From: JAVEYA01 sp034003745
GTDB lineage: Bacteria > Bacillota > Peptococcia > DRI-13 > PHAD01
Length of the DNA stretch: 12,987 bases
NCBI GenBank assembly: GCA_034003745.1
Contig: JAVEYA010000063.1
Span: 1 to 12,987, forward strand
Reading direction: 5' to 3'
The position numbers were made by a program, and so were the translations under genes. This document shows, piece by piece, positions 1-7,546 of the stretch (the first letter of the stretch is position 1; each line of letters begins with the position of its first letter). Under the pieces are notes generated by a model. The model saw nothing but the letters and a program-made list of their open reading frames with translations. It searched no databases and was not told the origin of the DNA.

Positions 1-3000
1 GGTACCTTATACGCTATTAATGAGAAGAACCAACAAATTACCGTATGCTCCATCCCGGTGGAGAAAGGTTCCTTCCGGGTCTCTGTGCCCGAGGCGGGAG
101 ACTATTTGCTGAGTTTTTACTACGACCCCTATTCTTATGTATACAACCTGGCGCATCCCACATACAGCGCCAGGATACCTGTTACCGTTAATCAATATGG
201 GGTTGTAGATCTGGGAACGGTGTATTTGTCCGCGATTGAGTCTACTACCGTGCAGGGGGCCCTTTTCACCGCCCAGGCCGAAGCCGTGCCTGGGGCAACA
301 GTGCGCCTGGGGGCGGAAATTAATTTGTTTCAAACCTCGTCTGACCATACCCTGCAAAACGCCGTTTTTAACCTGAAACTGCCGGTCGGTTGTGAACTGG
401 TAGAGGAGAGCATGGTCTTTGACGGCCAAGAAAAGACTGTGACCGAGAATAACGGTTCTATCAAGGTTAACCTGGGGGACGTGGCTCTAAAGAAAGGAGA
501 GCCAAAGCGGCTCAACTGGCTGGTGAAGCTGGCGGAATACCAGCCGGCCGGCCGGCTGGTATTCCAGGGCAGCCTGGATTGGGGTCCTGCGGGCGGCTGG
601 CACAAGGAGATGGCGACAGCCCAGGTCCGAATCAGCAAGCTGACCCTTAACGGACCGGCCGTGGTAACGAAGCTGGAAGCCGTCGTCAGCGGCCGGGGCC
701 CGACAGGGGCCGTGGTGCGGGTCTATGACGAGGCTCTGCTTTTGGGGGAGGCCCTGGTCTCTCCCGCCGGCTATTGGTATTTGCGGGTAACCCTGCCGGA
801 CAAAGGGAGTCCCGTCAACCACCGGCTCCACGCGGCGGCCTATTTACCGGACAGCGATTTTCAAGACGTCAGCTACCGGTCCAACACCCTGCAGGTCCTT
901 TATGACCCGGCTGAACCGACACTGGAAGAGGTGATCCTGCAGCAGGGGAACGGCCTTGAATTCCGTTTCAAACCCGTTGACGGCACGGCCCGTTTCCCCT
1001 ATGTGATTGTGCCGTACGCCGGGGGCATTAAGATTACCTTAAAATTCAACAACCCGGATAAAATCAGAGGTGCGGCGGTTTCCGTTTATCCCTTCAGCAG
1101 TGAGGCTGAGAAATTACCCAACGGCGACTACATGGCAACCGTCAAATTCTCCGGGTATGAATTGGGAGGGGTGTATCTCAGCTATGAAACCAAAAAAGAT
1201 CCGGCTGAGTTAAATACACTGGATACGCCCACGGAAGAGCAGCTGCGCAACCTGCTGCCCTGGCAGCTGCAGGACAGCGAATTTGAAGAAATTTCGGAAG
1301 CGGCTATCAGCCCGCCGGAGGACTGGCCTGCCGATGAGGTCTCCGATTCCCGGCACGGCGGTGTGAAATTCACCCTGCCCGAACTGCCGGATATCCAGGC
1401 CCGGGTAGAGATGACGGTGGCCCGGAATACCGACTATGCACATATGGCAGCCGAATCGGTGGAGGTCTCTGAAACCGGCATCCCCGTCTACGGGTTCAAA
1501 ATGCATGGCTCTCAGATAACCGTTCCCAGCAATACCTACACTGTCTGGGTGGAAGGGTATATCTCCCAATCCTACCTTGATACCGGAACTGCCGGACGGA
1601 TGGGTGCGGCGGCAACGGGGGACCTGCTCCATGTGGGGACCAAGGTTATTTTCAATGAGAAGACCGGGAAGGCCCTGAACGCCGCCGACTGGGGCAAGAC
1701 CCTGCATGACGGCTTGGGCATTCCCGGCAAGCTGGACGAACTGGGCCGCCTGACGGAGCAGGCCGGTAACTGCGGCGGGTTAAGTACGATGTACCGGGAT
1801 CAGCTTGACCACCTGGCCAACAAGCTGATGATCGGTGAAGCGAGCAAGGCGGGTCTGATGTTGGCCGGCACCCTGCTGGCCCCGGCAACCTTCGGTATCG
1901 GTACCCTGCTGCTCTTTGGCGCCAGCAAAGCCATGGAATATGCCATTGACAGGCAGATCGACAAAGAGATTGCCAAGGTAAGGCAGGATATGGCCCAAGA
2001 CGACGAATGCAAAAATGAAGACCAAAACAATAATAACGATGATAACCGTGATGATAACGACAATAATGACCGGGATCCCTGGGACCCCAGGAAGAAAAAG
2101 ATTGCCGATCCCTTCTGGATCTGGGATCCCAGCGGCATTGTCTACGAGGCGGTGCCAACCAATACTCTCAGTGGTGTAAAAGCGACAATCTCTGAGCGGA
2201 TTGGGAGCGGTGAAGATGCCGTCATGGTTCCCTGGGACGCCGCCTGGTTCGGGCAGCAAAATCCTTTATACACCGGAAGCAACGGCTACTACGGCTGGGA
2301 TGTGCCCCCCGGCTGGTGGCAGGTGACCTATGAGAAGGACGGCTACATGACTGCCCAGAGTGAGGTAATGGATGTTCCTCCGCCCCGTACCGGTGTGGAC
2401 GTCAACTTAAAGAGCCTCCTGCCCCCCGCGGTGGCCGCGGTGACCGCAGTCTCGGATACCGCCGGTGAGAACCGGGTGGAAATCCTCTTTGACCGCTATA
2501 TGCTGGCGGATACTTTGAATACCGGCAATATCAGCCTGCTCGTTCCCAGCGAGGATGCGCCCGACGCCTATGATTTGGTGCCGGGGACGGTATCCGCTGT
2601 GGATACGGTCTCCGATCCCGCGGATACGGATGTTTTCTTAGCCCGGAAGGCCCGGTTTGTGCCGGAGGCCCCCTTAACCGCCGGGGATGATTACCGGCTC
2701 TTGGTCCGGAGCGCCGTGCAGAGCTATGCGGGGGTCTTCATGGGGACGGATGCGTACAGAACGGTAACGGTATTGGCCGCGGCGCCTCCTGTGGAAGAAG
2801 TGAGCGGCGCCCGGACCGAGGCCGGCGACGGCCTGATTACCGTTTCCTGGAGCGACCCGGCCTCCGAATATCTGGACCAAATCAGACTGGCCTGGAAGAA
2901 TGATTACGACGACGACTTCCATCAGGAAGTCCGGCTGGCCAAAGGTGTGGAAACGTATAGCATCACCGGCCTAGCCAACAGCCTGGAATACGAAATCCGT

Positions 3001-3561
3001 CTTACTACCCTCGATATCCTGGGCCGGGAATCCGCCGGCGTATTCCTGCGGGCTACGCCTGAAGCAGAAAGCGTGACGCCTCCGCCTCCTCCCCCGCCTC
3101 CTCCTTCCAGTCGTCCACGGCGTCCCGGCAGTTCGGGAACAACAATACCGCCGTTAATTCCGCCGGTTGTGAAACCGCCGGCAGCGGTAGTTACCTTAAT
3201 TATCGGACAGCAGTCCGTCACCGTAGGGGAGCAGACTTACACCCTGGACGCTCTCCCCTATATTGACACAAGCACCGGCCGTACCATGGTCCCCATCCGC
3301 TTCATCGGAGAGGTCCTGGGGGGCCAGGTCATCTGGGATGAGGCCACGCGCCAGATCAGAATCATTTACGGCGATACGGTGATTCTTCTGACCCTGGATT
3401 CCCGGACAGCCTTCATCAACGGTCAAGGGGTCCAGCTGGATCAGCCGCCGGTCTCCCTGCCCCCCGGACGCACCTTCGTACCCCTGCGCTTCATCAGTGA
3501 GGCTTTAGGCGCCACCGTGGAATATGACGAAGCCACCCAAGGCATCCGTATCGTCAAGTAA
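1..3561 (+). CDS. Large mosaic exported surface protein, C-terminal stalk (Cu-amine-oxidase-N-like) domain; 5' end outside window
   Basis: The frame is open from the first base, so the beginning (and any signal peptide) lies outside the window; the GTG at 58 is only an internal valine. About 1186 residues are visible. Modules by nucleotide position: a DUF11-like beta domain (about 268-590), an Ig-like domain (about 631-890), further beta-rich sequence to about 1530, an alpha-helical block with a hydrophobic stretch (1849-1947), an Asp/Asn-rich linker (1999-2085), a prealbumin/carboxypeptidase-regulatory-like domain (about 2119-2418; DPSG, VYEAV, YGWDVPPG and EKDGY motifs), an SbsA/Big_5-type Ig domain (about 2419-2775), a fibronectin III domain (about 2785-3066), a Pro9 linker (3079-3105) and a two-repeat stalk domain (3187-3558; RTMVPIRFIGEVLGG, then RTFVPLRFISEALGA). 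These folds are typical of surface or wall-associated proteins of clostridia and Paenibacillus. No enzymatic motif is visible. The specific role (adhesin, S-layer-associated structural protein) is unknown. An intrinsic terminator follows directly. Confidence 0.85.
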   Translation, partial: GTLYAINEKNQQITVCSIPVEKGSFRVSVPEAGDYLLSFYYDPYSYVYNLAHPTYSARIPVTVNQYGVVDLGTVYLSAIESTTVQGALFTAQAEAVPGATVRLGAEINLFQTSSDHTLQNAVFNLKLPVGCELVEESMVFDGQEKTVTENNGSIKVNLGDVALKKGEPKRLNWLVKLAEYQPAGRLVFQGSLDWGPAGGWHKEMATAQVRISKLTLNGPAVVTKLEAVVSGRGPTGAVVRVYDEALLLGEALVSPAGYWYLRVTLPDKGSPVNHRLHAAAYLPDSDFQDVSYRSNTLQVLYDPAEPTLEEVILQQGNGLEFRFKPVDGTARFPYVIVPYAGGIKITLKFNNPDKIRGAAVSVYPFSSEAEKLPNGDYMATVKFSGYELGGVYLSYETKKDPAELNTLDTPTEEQLRNLLPWQLQDSEFEEISEAAISPPEDWPADEVSDSRHGGVKFTLPELPDIQARVEMTVARNTDYAHMAAESVEVSETGIPVYGFKMHGSQITVPSNTYTVWVEGYISQSYLDTGTAGRMGAAATGDLLHVGTKVIFNEKTGKALNAADWGKTLHDGLGIPGKLDELGRLTEQAGNCGGLSTMYRDQLDHLANKLMIGEASKAGLMLAGTLLAPATFGIGTLLLFGASKAMEYAIDRQIDKEIAKVRQDMAQDDECKNEDQNNNNDDNRDDNDNNDRDPWDPRKKKIADPFWIWDPSGIVYEAVPTNTLSGVKATISERIGSGEDAVMVPWDAAWFGQQNPLYTGSNGYYGWDVPPGWWQVTYEKDGYMTAQSEVMDVPPPRTGVDVNLKSLLPPAVAAVTAVSDTAGENRVEILFDRYMLADTLNTGNISLLVPSEDAPDAYDLVPGTVSAVDTVSDPADTDVFLARKARFVPEAPLTAGDDYRLLVRSAVQSYAGVFMGTDAYRTVTVLAAAPPVEEVSGARTEAGDGLITVSWSDPASEYLDQIRLAWKNDYDDDFHQEVRLAKGVETYSITGLANSLEYEIRLTTLDILGRESAGVFLRATPEAESVTPPPPPPPPPSSRPRRPGSSGTTIPPLIPPVVKPPAAVVTLIIGQQSVTVGEQTYTLDALPYIDTSTGRTMVPIRFIGEVLGGQVIWDEATRQIRIIYGDTVILLTLDSRTAFINGQGVQLDQPPVSLPPGRTFVPLRFISEALGATVEYDEATQGIRIVK
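534..565. repeat. Perfect 32-bp palindrome inside a coding region
   Basis: GGAATACCAGCCGGCC (534-549) is followed without a spacer by its exact reverse complement (550-565). It lies in frame in the large surface protein and encodes EYQPAGRLVF; because of its phase the opposite strand encodes the same ten residues. It could form a cruciform, or a strong hairpin in the mRNA. Confidence 0.95.
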
Positions 3562-3582
3562 GACGACGGGGCGTAAAACACT

Positions 3583-3614
3583 ACAGGGGGATGGATGAAC
3601 CCACCCCCTGTTTT
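3583..3614 (+). terminator. Intrinsic terminator after the large surface protein gene
   Basis: ACAGGGGG (3583-3590) pairs with CCCCCTGT (3604-3611). The stem continues as TGG/CCA after one bulged A, the loop is ATGAAC, and the stem is followed by TTT then AAAC. It starts 21 bases after the TAA stop. The U-tract is short, but position and stem strength fit rho-independent termination. Confidence 0.75.
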
Positions 3615-3625
3615 AAACAAAAAAA

Positions 3626-3764
3626 GGGCTGTCGAAAAATAGCGGATGTGTCATTCTGAGACCATGTAATGGTTGAAGAATCTTAGAAACCGGGGCAATC
3701 TTTCCCTATTTCGACTAAGATCCTTCGCTTTGCTCAGGATGACAGGCTATTTTGCGGCACGCCC
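3626..3764. repeat. Palindromic intergenic element, MITE/REP-like
   Basis: The outer arms GGGCTGTCG-AAAAATAGC (from 3626) and GGCTATTTTGCGGCACGCCC (ending 3764) are near-complementary. Inside them TGTCATTCTGAG (3649-3660) pairs with CTCAGGATGACA (3733-3744), and GAAGAATCTTAG (3675-3686) pairs with CTAAGATCCTTC (3715-3726), each with one mismatch that becomes a G-U wobble in RNA. Between the two left arms lies a small hairpin, ACCAT-gta-ATGGT (3661-3673). There is no ORF. The TGTCATTCTGAG/GAAGAATCT wording resembles a dispersed palindromic repeat I recall from many bacterial genomes, but copy number cannot be judged from one window. It lies between two convergent genes and could also hinder read-through from either side. 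Confidence 0.65.
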
Positions 3765-3787
3765 AGTACGTATGGAATTAAATTCTT

Positions 3788-4075
3788 TTAATAAGGCAGC
3801 TTTTTGTAGAGGTTCATCTCGCCGTATTCCCTGAATTTCCGCAATTCCGGGACAATCCTTGTAAAATGCCCGGTATTGTTATGCCGCTCGATAGCCTCCT
3901 CATCCCGCCACTCTTCGATCAGAGTCAGAATCAGGGGGTCCTTGACGTCTTCAAACAAATCATAGGAGATACAGCCGTCTTCTTTTCTGGTTTCAGTAAT
4001 CAATTCCGTGATGATTTTTAAATACTCCTCTAAGATATCCGGCTTCAGCTTGGATTTAAAAACGATTTTAATCAT
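3788..4075 (-). CDS. Antibiotic biosynthesis monooxygenase (ABM) family protein, YgiN-like
   Basis: This 95-residue protein has the length and motifs of the ABM dimeric alpha/beta-barrel family: a KEDGCISYDLFED stretch (residues 31-43), the EEW motif (54-56) and NTGHF (67-71), in the order expected for YgiN-like putative quinol monooxygenases. Family members are small cytoplasmic proteins that oxidise quinol-like or polyketide substrates without a classical cofactor; IsdG-type members degrade heme. The sequence does not tell which, and many clostridial copies have no known substrate. The ATG at 4075 is preceded by AAGGAG (complement of 4084-4089) at good spacing. The gene is transcribed away from the SLH protein gene across a 160-base intergenic region and runs toward the palindromic element at 3626-3764. 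Confidence 0.85.
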   Translation of the reverse strand: MIKIVFKSKLKPDILEEYLKIITELITETRKEDGCISYDLFEDVKDPLILTLIEEWRDEEAIERHNNTGHFTRIVPELRKFREYGEMNLYKKLPY

Positions 4076-4160
4076 TTGACCGACTCCTTTTTATAGATAT
4101 CTTTCTTCTATTCTAATCTACTCTGGCCGTTTTTCCCAGAGAAATCATCAAACAATATCC

Positions 4161-4180
4161 TTATTATCATTATTATCATT
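4161..4180. promoter_or_regulatory. AT-rich direct repeat in the divergent intergenic region, possible Fur-like operator
   Basis: TTATTATCAT is followed by TATTATCATT; on the other strand this reads AATGATAATAATGATAA, made of GATAAT-type hexamers like those of Fur boxes. It is a direct rather than inverted arrangement and does not match the full 19-bp consensus, so this is only a possible regulator site between the ABM and SLH genes. I found no convincing -35/-10 pair for either gene in 4076-4235. Confidence 0.2.
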
Positions 4181-4235
4181 CAGCCCGATACTTTATTGGC
4201 GATCATTACCAAAGAAAGACAGGCAGGTAATAACC

Positions 4236-5423
4236 ATGAACAAAAAACATAAAAGCTTCTTCCGCCATCTCCTGCTCCTTGCTGTTTCTCTTTCTTTAGT
4301 CTGTCCCGCTGCTGTACTCGCTGCGCCGGAGGACCAGGCGCTCTATCCGGTCAGTCCGGTATACGAGCCGAAGGAGGAAGTAAGCGCGGAAAAACCCCTT
4401 GATTTGACCCTGCATTATGACGAGGGCCTGCTGGAAGGTGCGGATCCGCGTTCATTGGTCATATACCATGAATGCAGCAGCACCCCCGGCAAATGGATTT
4501 ATGTGGGCGGCGTCGTGGACCCCGCCAGCAAAACCTTGACCGCTAAGATAAGTAAAGCAAGAAAATATGCCATCATGGCCGACCGTCCCCTTTTTACCGA
4601 TTTGGCCGGCCACTGGAGCGAAAATGACGTGCGGATTCTGGCGACGCATAATCTGGTGGGCGGCGCAGGCGGCGCGTTGTTCCAGCCGGACCGCCCCATT
4701 ACCCGGGCGGAATTGACCAATATGCTGGTCAATCTGGCGAATATCGACCCTGCTCGGAGAATCCGGATGGAAGACTCCGTCCTCCCCGCTTTTCCTGATG
4801 TACCAGCCGACGCCTGGTATTTTAATCCGGTAGAGACAGCTTATCGCTTGGGAATCATCCAAGGCGCGGGCAAGCCCTTCCGGCCCGATGCGCCGGCGAC
4901 ACGGGAAGAAATGGCGATGATGGTAGTCCGGGTTCTGAATTCGGAGGACCAGAAGCTGCCGGACAATGGCACGTCCTGGCCCTTTAAGGATTTTTTCGAC
5001 ATCTCCCCTGCCGCTGTCAACAGCGTACTCTTAGCCTACGGCAAAGGCCTGATGAACGGAGTAAGCGCCGATTCCTTCCAGCCCCGGGGGACCTCCACCC
5101 GGGCCCAGGCTGCCGTGACCGTCTTGAGAACGATGGAAAGAATGGGGTTGTTGACCTTGACTTCTGTAATCAACGGTACCTTAAGGATCAGTGAAATCGA
5201 AGGAACACATTTCGAGCTGGTCGACACGGATACGGATATTGCCGCCTATGTGCTGATACCGGGAAGCGCGGACCTGAAGCATCGGCTGGAAGACCTGGAA
5301 GACTGGAAGGTGCGCATTACCGCCGTCCGGGAGGGCGACGTCGGCATTTATATGCGCGGTCCCGTACTGCGGGTGCTGAATGTGGTCGGTACCTGCGGGG
5401 TGTGCGCCAAGGATAAGCTATAA
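4236..5423 (+). CDS. Exported protein with three SLH repeats and a C-terminal CxxC tail
   Basis: The 395-residue product begins with a clear Sec signal peptide: a basic n-region (MNKKHKSFFRH), a hydrophobic core and cleavage near AVLA-A (about residue 29). Residues 50-115 form an unassigned beta-rich domain. Three S-layer homology repeats follow at about 120-170, 186-235 and 250-300, with TRAE-type motifs ITRAE, ATREE and STRAQ. Known SLH trimers bind pyruvylated secondary wall polymers, so the protein is most likely held non-covalently on the cell wall. Residues 305-380 look like a small beta-barrel, and the protein ends GTCGVCAKDKL, giving a CxxC pair (C387, C390) that is unusual for this type. 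The ATG has a modest AGG-type ribosome binding site 9 bases upstream. Function beyond wall anchoring is unknown. Confidence 0.85.
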   Translation: MNKKHKSFFRHLLLLAVSLSLVCPAAVLAAPEDQALYPVSPVYEPKEEVSAEKPLDLTLHYDEGLLEGADPRSLVIYHECSSTPGKWIYVGGVVDPASKTLTAKISKARKYAIMADRPLFTDLAGHWSENDVRILATHNLVGGAGGALFQPDRPITRAELTNMLVNLANIDPARRIRMEDSVLPAFPDVPADAWYFNPVETAYRLGIIQGAGKPFRPDAPATREEMAMMVVRVLNSEDQKLPDNGTSWPFKDFFDISPAAVNSVLLAYGKGLMNGVSADSFQPRGTSTRAQAAVTVLRTMERMGLLTLTSVINGTLRISEIEGTHFELVDTDTDIAAYVLIPGSADLKHRLEDLEDWKVRITAVREGDVGIYMRGPVLRVLNVVGTCGVCAKDKL

Positions 5424-5448
5424 GGATGAATCGAGCAGGGTAAACATC

Positions 5449-5477
5449 AGAGGCCGCGGGATTTGCCCGCGGCCTCT
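5449..5477. terminator. Hairpin terminator between convergent genes
   Basis: AGAGGCCGCGGG (5449-5460), loop ATTTG, and CCCGCGGCCTCT (5466-5477) form a perfect 12-bp GC-rich stem between the stop of the SLH gene and the stop of pckG. On the plus strand it is followed by TGCATTTATT, an imperfect T-rich tail. It probably stops transcription from the SLH gene and may act in both directions. Confidence 0.75.
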
Positions 5478-5519
5478 TGCATTTATTAATTCATTTTTAT
5501 ATACGTTTTTATCTAAAGT

Positions 5520-7310
5520 TTACTCCAGCAGCCTTTTTTCCAGGGCAGCCAACTGCTCATGTAATTCTTGCGGAAGTTTATCGCCAAGGCTTGCGTAATA
5601 TGCTTTGATGGAGGCGACTTCATTCAGCCACTGCTTGTTATCTGCGCTCAGAAGCTCTTCCAGGACAGCAGGGTCCATTTCGAGCCCTTCTACATCGAGC
5701 GCGTCAGGCGTGGGCAAATAACCGATAGGCGTCTTTACGGCCTGGCCCCTCCCCGAGACTCTTTCAATGACCCATTTTAAGACACGGCTGTTATGGCCGA
5801 ATCCCGGCCACAGCCACTTACCGCTGCTGCTCTTGCGGAACCAGTTGACATAAAATATTTTGGGCAGTTTGGCGGCGTCGCCTGTGACTCCGATATCCAA
5901 CCAATGCTGCAGATAAGCGCAGACATCATAGCCGATAAAAGGCAGCATGGCAAAGGGGTCGCGCCGCACCTGCCCGATTTTATCCGAGGTCGTGGCAGCG
6001 GTAATCTCCGAACCTAGGATGGAGCCCAAAAAGACGCCGTGATTCCAGTCAAAGCTCTCATGAATCAGCGGAATAACGGTAGGGCGGCGGCCGCCCACCA
6101 AAAATGCGGAAATGGGGACCCCGGCCGGGTCTTCCCATTCCGGCGCAATCACAGGGCATTGCGACGCCGGTGTGGTAAAACGCGCGTTGGGGTGGGCTGC
6201 CGGCTCCGGGGAGGCGGGAGTCCAATCATTCCCCTTCCAGTCGATCAGATGAGCCGGTGCGTCGTAACCTATACCTTCCCACCAAACATCACCGTCATCA
6301 GTCAGGGCTACATTGGTGAAGATGGTATTCCTGGAGATAGTCTGCATAGCGTTGGGATTGGAAGACACGGATGTCCCCGGCGCAACGCCGAAGAAGCCCG
6401 CCTCCGGATTGATGGCGTAAAGCCGGCCATCCGAACCGAACTTCATCCAGGCAATATCGTCGCCGATAGTCTCCACTTTCCAGCCGGGAATCGTGGGGAT
6501 ATGCATGGATAGATTGGTCTTGCCGGTGGCGCTGGGGAAAGCGCCCGCAATATATTTCTTATTGCCCTCCGAATCGGTCAGGCCAAGTATCAGCATGTGT
6601 TCGGCCAGCCAGCCTTCATCCCTCGCCTGTACGGAGGCGATGCGCAGGGCAAAGCATTTTTTCCCTAACAACGCGTTTCCGCCATAGCCGGAGCCATAGG
6701 ACCAGATCATTCGCTCTTCCGGGAAATGGCTGATGTATTTATGCTCCATAGGCGCGCACGGCCAGGGCACATCCTCCTGCCCTTCGGCCAAAGGGTACCC
6801 CACCGAATGCAGGCACTTGACGAATTCACCCGTTTCACCCAGCGCTTCCAGTACCCCGGCGCCCATCCTGGTCATGATGCGCATGCTCACTACCACATAG
6901 GGGCTGTCCGTAATCTGCACGCCGATTTTGGCGATAGGCGAGCCGATCGGGCCCATGGAATAGGGGATGACATACATAGTCCGCCCTTCCATACAGCCCG
7001 AATATAACGCGGTCATCGTTTTTTTCAGTTCGACCGGGTCTATCCAGTTATTCATCGGCCCCGCGTCTTCCCGCGTCTTCGAGGCGATAAAGGTCCTTTC
7101 TTCCACCCGGGCCACATCGGAGGGATGGCTGCGGAACAAATAGCAGCCCGGGCGCTTGTGGGGATTGAGCGGAATCGCTGTCCCCGCGGCCACCATTTCC
7201 TCAAAGAGCCTGTCGTTTTCTTCCCGGGAACCGTCACACCAGCAGATACGGGCGGGCCGGCACATCTTTGCGGCTTCTTCCACCCATTCCTGCAGCTTTC
7301 TGTTGATCAT
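5520..7310 (-). CDS. pckG: Phosphoenolpyruvate carboxykinase (GTP)
   Basis: The 596-residue product is full length for the GTP-dependent PEPCK family, which converts oxaloacetate plus GTP to phosphoenolpyruvate, GDP and CO2 at the start of gluconeogenesis; the reverse, anaplerotic direction is possible in anaerobes. Visible family blocks are: N-terminal CRPARICWCDGS (17-28), RTMYVIPYSMGP (110-121), the P-loop FPSATGKTNLSM (258-269), the metal-binding GDDIAWMKF (283-291), INPEAGFFGVAPGTS (300-314), SFDWNHGVFLGS (419-430), DPFAMLPFIGYD (451-462) and NWFRKSSSGKWLWPGFGHNSRV (489-510). The P-loop carries Thr262 where most family members have a hyper-reactive cysteine (FPSACGKTN). The ATG at 7310 has a strong GGGAGGAG site upstream (complement of 7317-7324). 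The gene is monocistronic: terminators lie on both sides and it has its own promoter. It is cytoplasmic and unrelated in function to the flanking surface-protein genes. Confidence 0.97.
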   Translation of the reverse strand: MINRKLQEWVEEAAKMCRPARICWCDGSREENDRLFEEMVAAGTAIPLNPHKRPGCYLFRSHPSDVARVEERTFIASKTREDAGPMNNWIDPVELKKTMTALYSGCMEGRTMYVIPYSMGPIGSPIAKIGVQITDSPYVVVSMRIMTRMGAGVLEALGETGEFVKCLHSVGYPLAEGQEDVPWPCAPMEHKYISHFPEERMIWSYGSGYGGNALLGKKCFALRIASVQARDEGWLAEHMLILGLTDSEGNKKYIAGAFPSATGKTNLSMHIPTIPGWKVETIGDDIAWMKFGSDGRLYAINPEAGFFGVAPGTSVSSNPNAMQTISRNTIFTNVALTDDGDVWWEGIGYDAPAHLIDWKGNDWTPASPEPAAHPNARFTTPASQCPVIAPEWEDPAGVPISAFLVGGRRPTVIPLIHESFDWNHGVFLGSILGSEITAATTSDKIGQVRRDPFAMLPFIGYDVCAYLQHWLDIGVTGDAAKLPKIFYVNWFRKSSSGKWLWPGFGHNSRVLKWVIERVSGRGQAVKTPIGYLPTPDALDVEGLEMDPAVLEELLSADNKQWLNEVASIKAYYASLGDKLPQELHEQLAALEKRLLE

Positions 7311-7399
7311 TATATACTCCTCCCATACCAGTAGGTAAAAGTTCGTCCCTATATCATGATGAATTTCTGTAAAAAAGTCCGGTAAGTAAAAACATTATC

Positions 7400-7408
7400 A
7401 TTATATCA
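7400..7408 (-). promoter_or_regulatory. Extended -10 promoter for pckG
   Basis: On the minus strand this reads TGATATAAT, an exact match to the extended -10 consensus TGnTATAAT, 90 bases upstream of the pckG start and inside a very AT-rich stretch. There is no good -35 at 16-18 bases, which extended -10 promoters tolerate. It implies a 5' leader of about 80 nt, in which I see no recognisable riboswitch. Confidence 0.5.
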
Positions 7409-7501
7409 ATTTTTTTATAATAAATTCTACTAATTTCGCTAAGATTCTCCTTTTAACAATATTTAGATTTTACCAGCGTCCCCTGCTATCTAAAAAAAAT
7501 G

Positions 7502-7539
7502 AAAAGGCTGACCGGAAGCAAATTTCCGGTCAGCCTTTT
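7502..7539 (-). terminator. Strong intrinsic terminator of the minus-strand membrane/pilus gene block
   Basis: AAAAGGCTGACCGGAA (7502-7517) and TTCCGGTCAGCCTTTT (7524-7539) form a perfect 16-bp stem with a 6-base loop. In the minus direction it is followed by CATTTTTTTTA, a full U-tract, and it lies just past the TAA of the four-span membrane protein. A T-run on the plus side would let it work in both directions, although no plus-strand gene reads into it. Confidence 0.9.
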
Positions 7540-7546
7540 TTGGTTT

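Noticed and set aside
58..60. GTG at 58 as the true start of the first gene
   Set aside because: The same frame is open to base 1 with protein-like beta-rich sequence, there is no ribosome binding site, and no signal peptide follows, so the gene begins outside the window.
487..831. Minus-strand open frame opposite the first gene
   Set aside because: It is a shadow of the coding strand; its EYQPAGRLVF peptide, identical to the sense protein, is a consequence of the in-phase palindrome.
1652..2259. Long minus-strand open frames opposite the Asp/Asn-rich region
   Set aside because: Low-complexity products (Arg/Pro or Ile/Val-rich) without ribosome binding sites, fully inside a well-supported gene.
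6039..6512. 157-codon plus-strand open frame opposite pckG
   Set aside because: Antisense shadow of a highly conserved enzyme gene; the product is Arg/Gly-rich with no recognisable domain.
7061..7080. Tandem CCGCGTCTT repeat in pckG
   Set aside because: A two-copy 9-10-base repeat within coding sequence that keeps the frame and reads as normal protein; likely chance.
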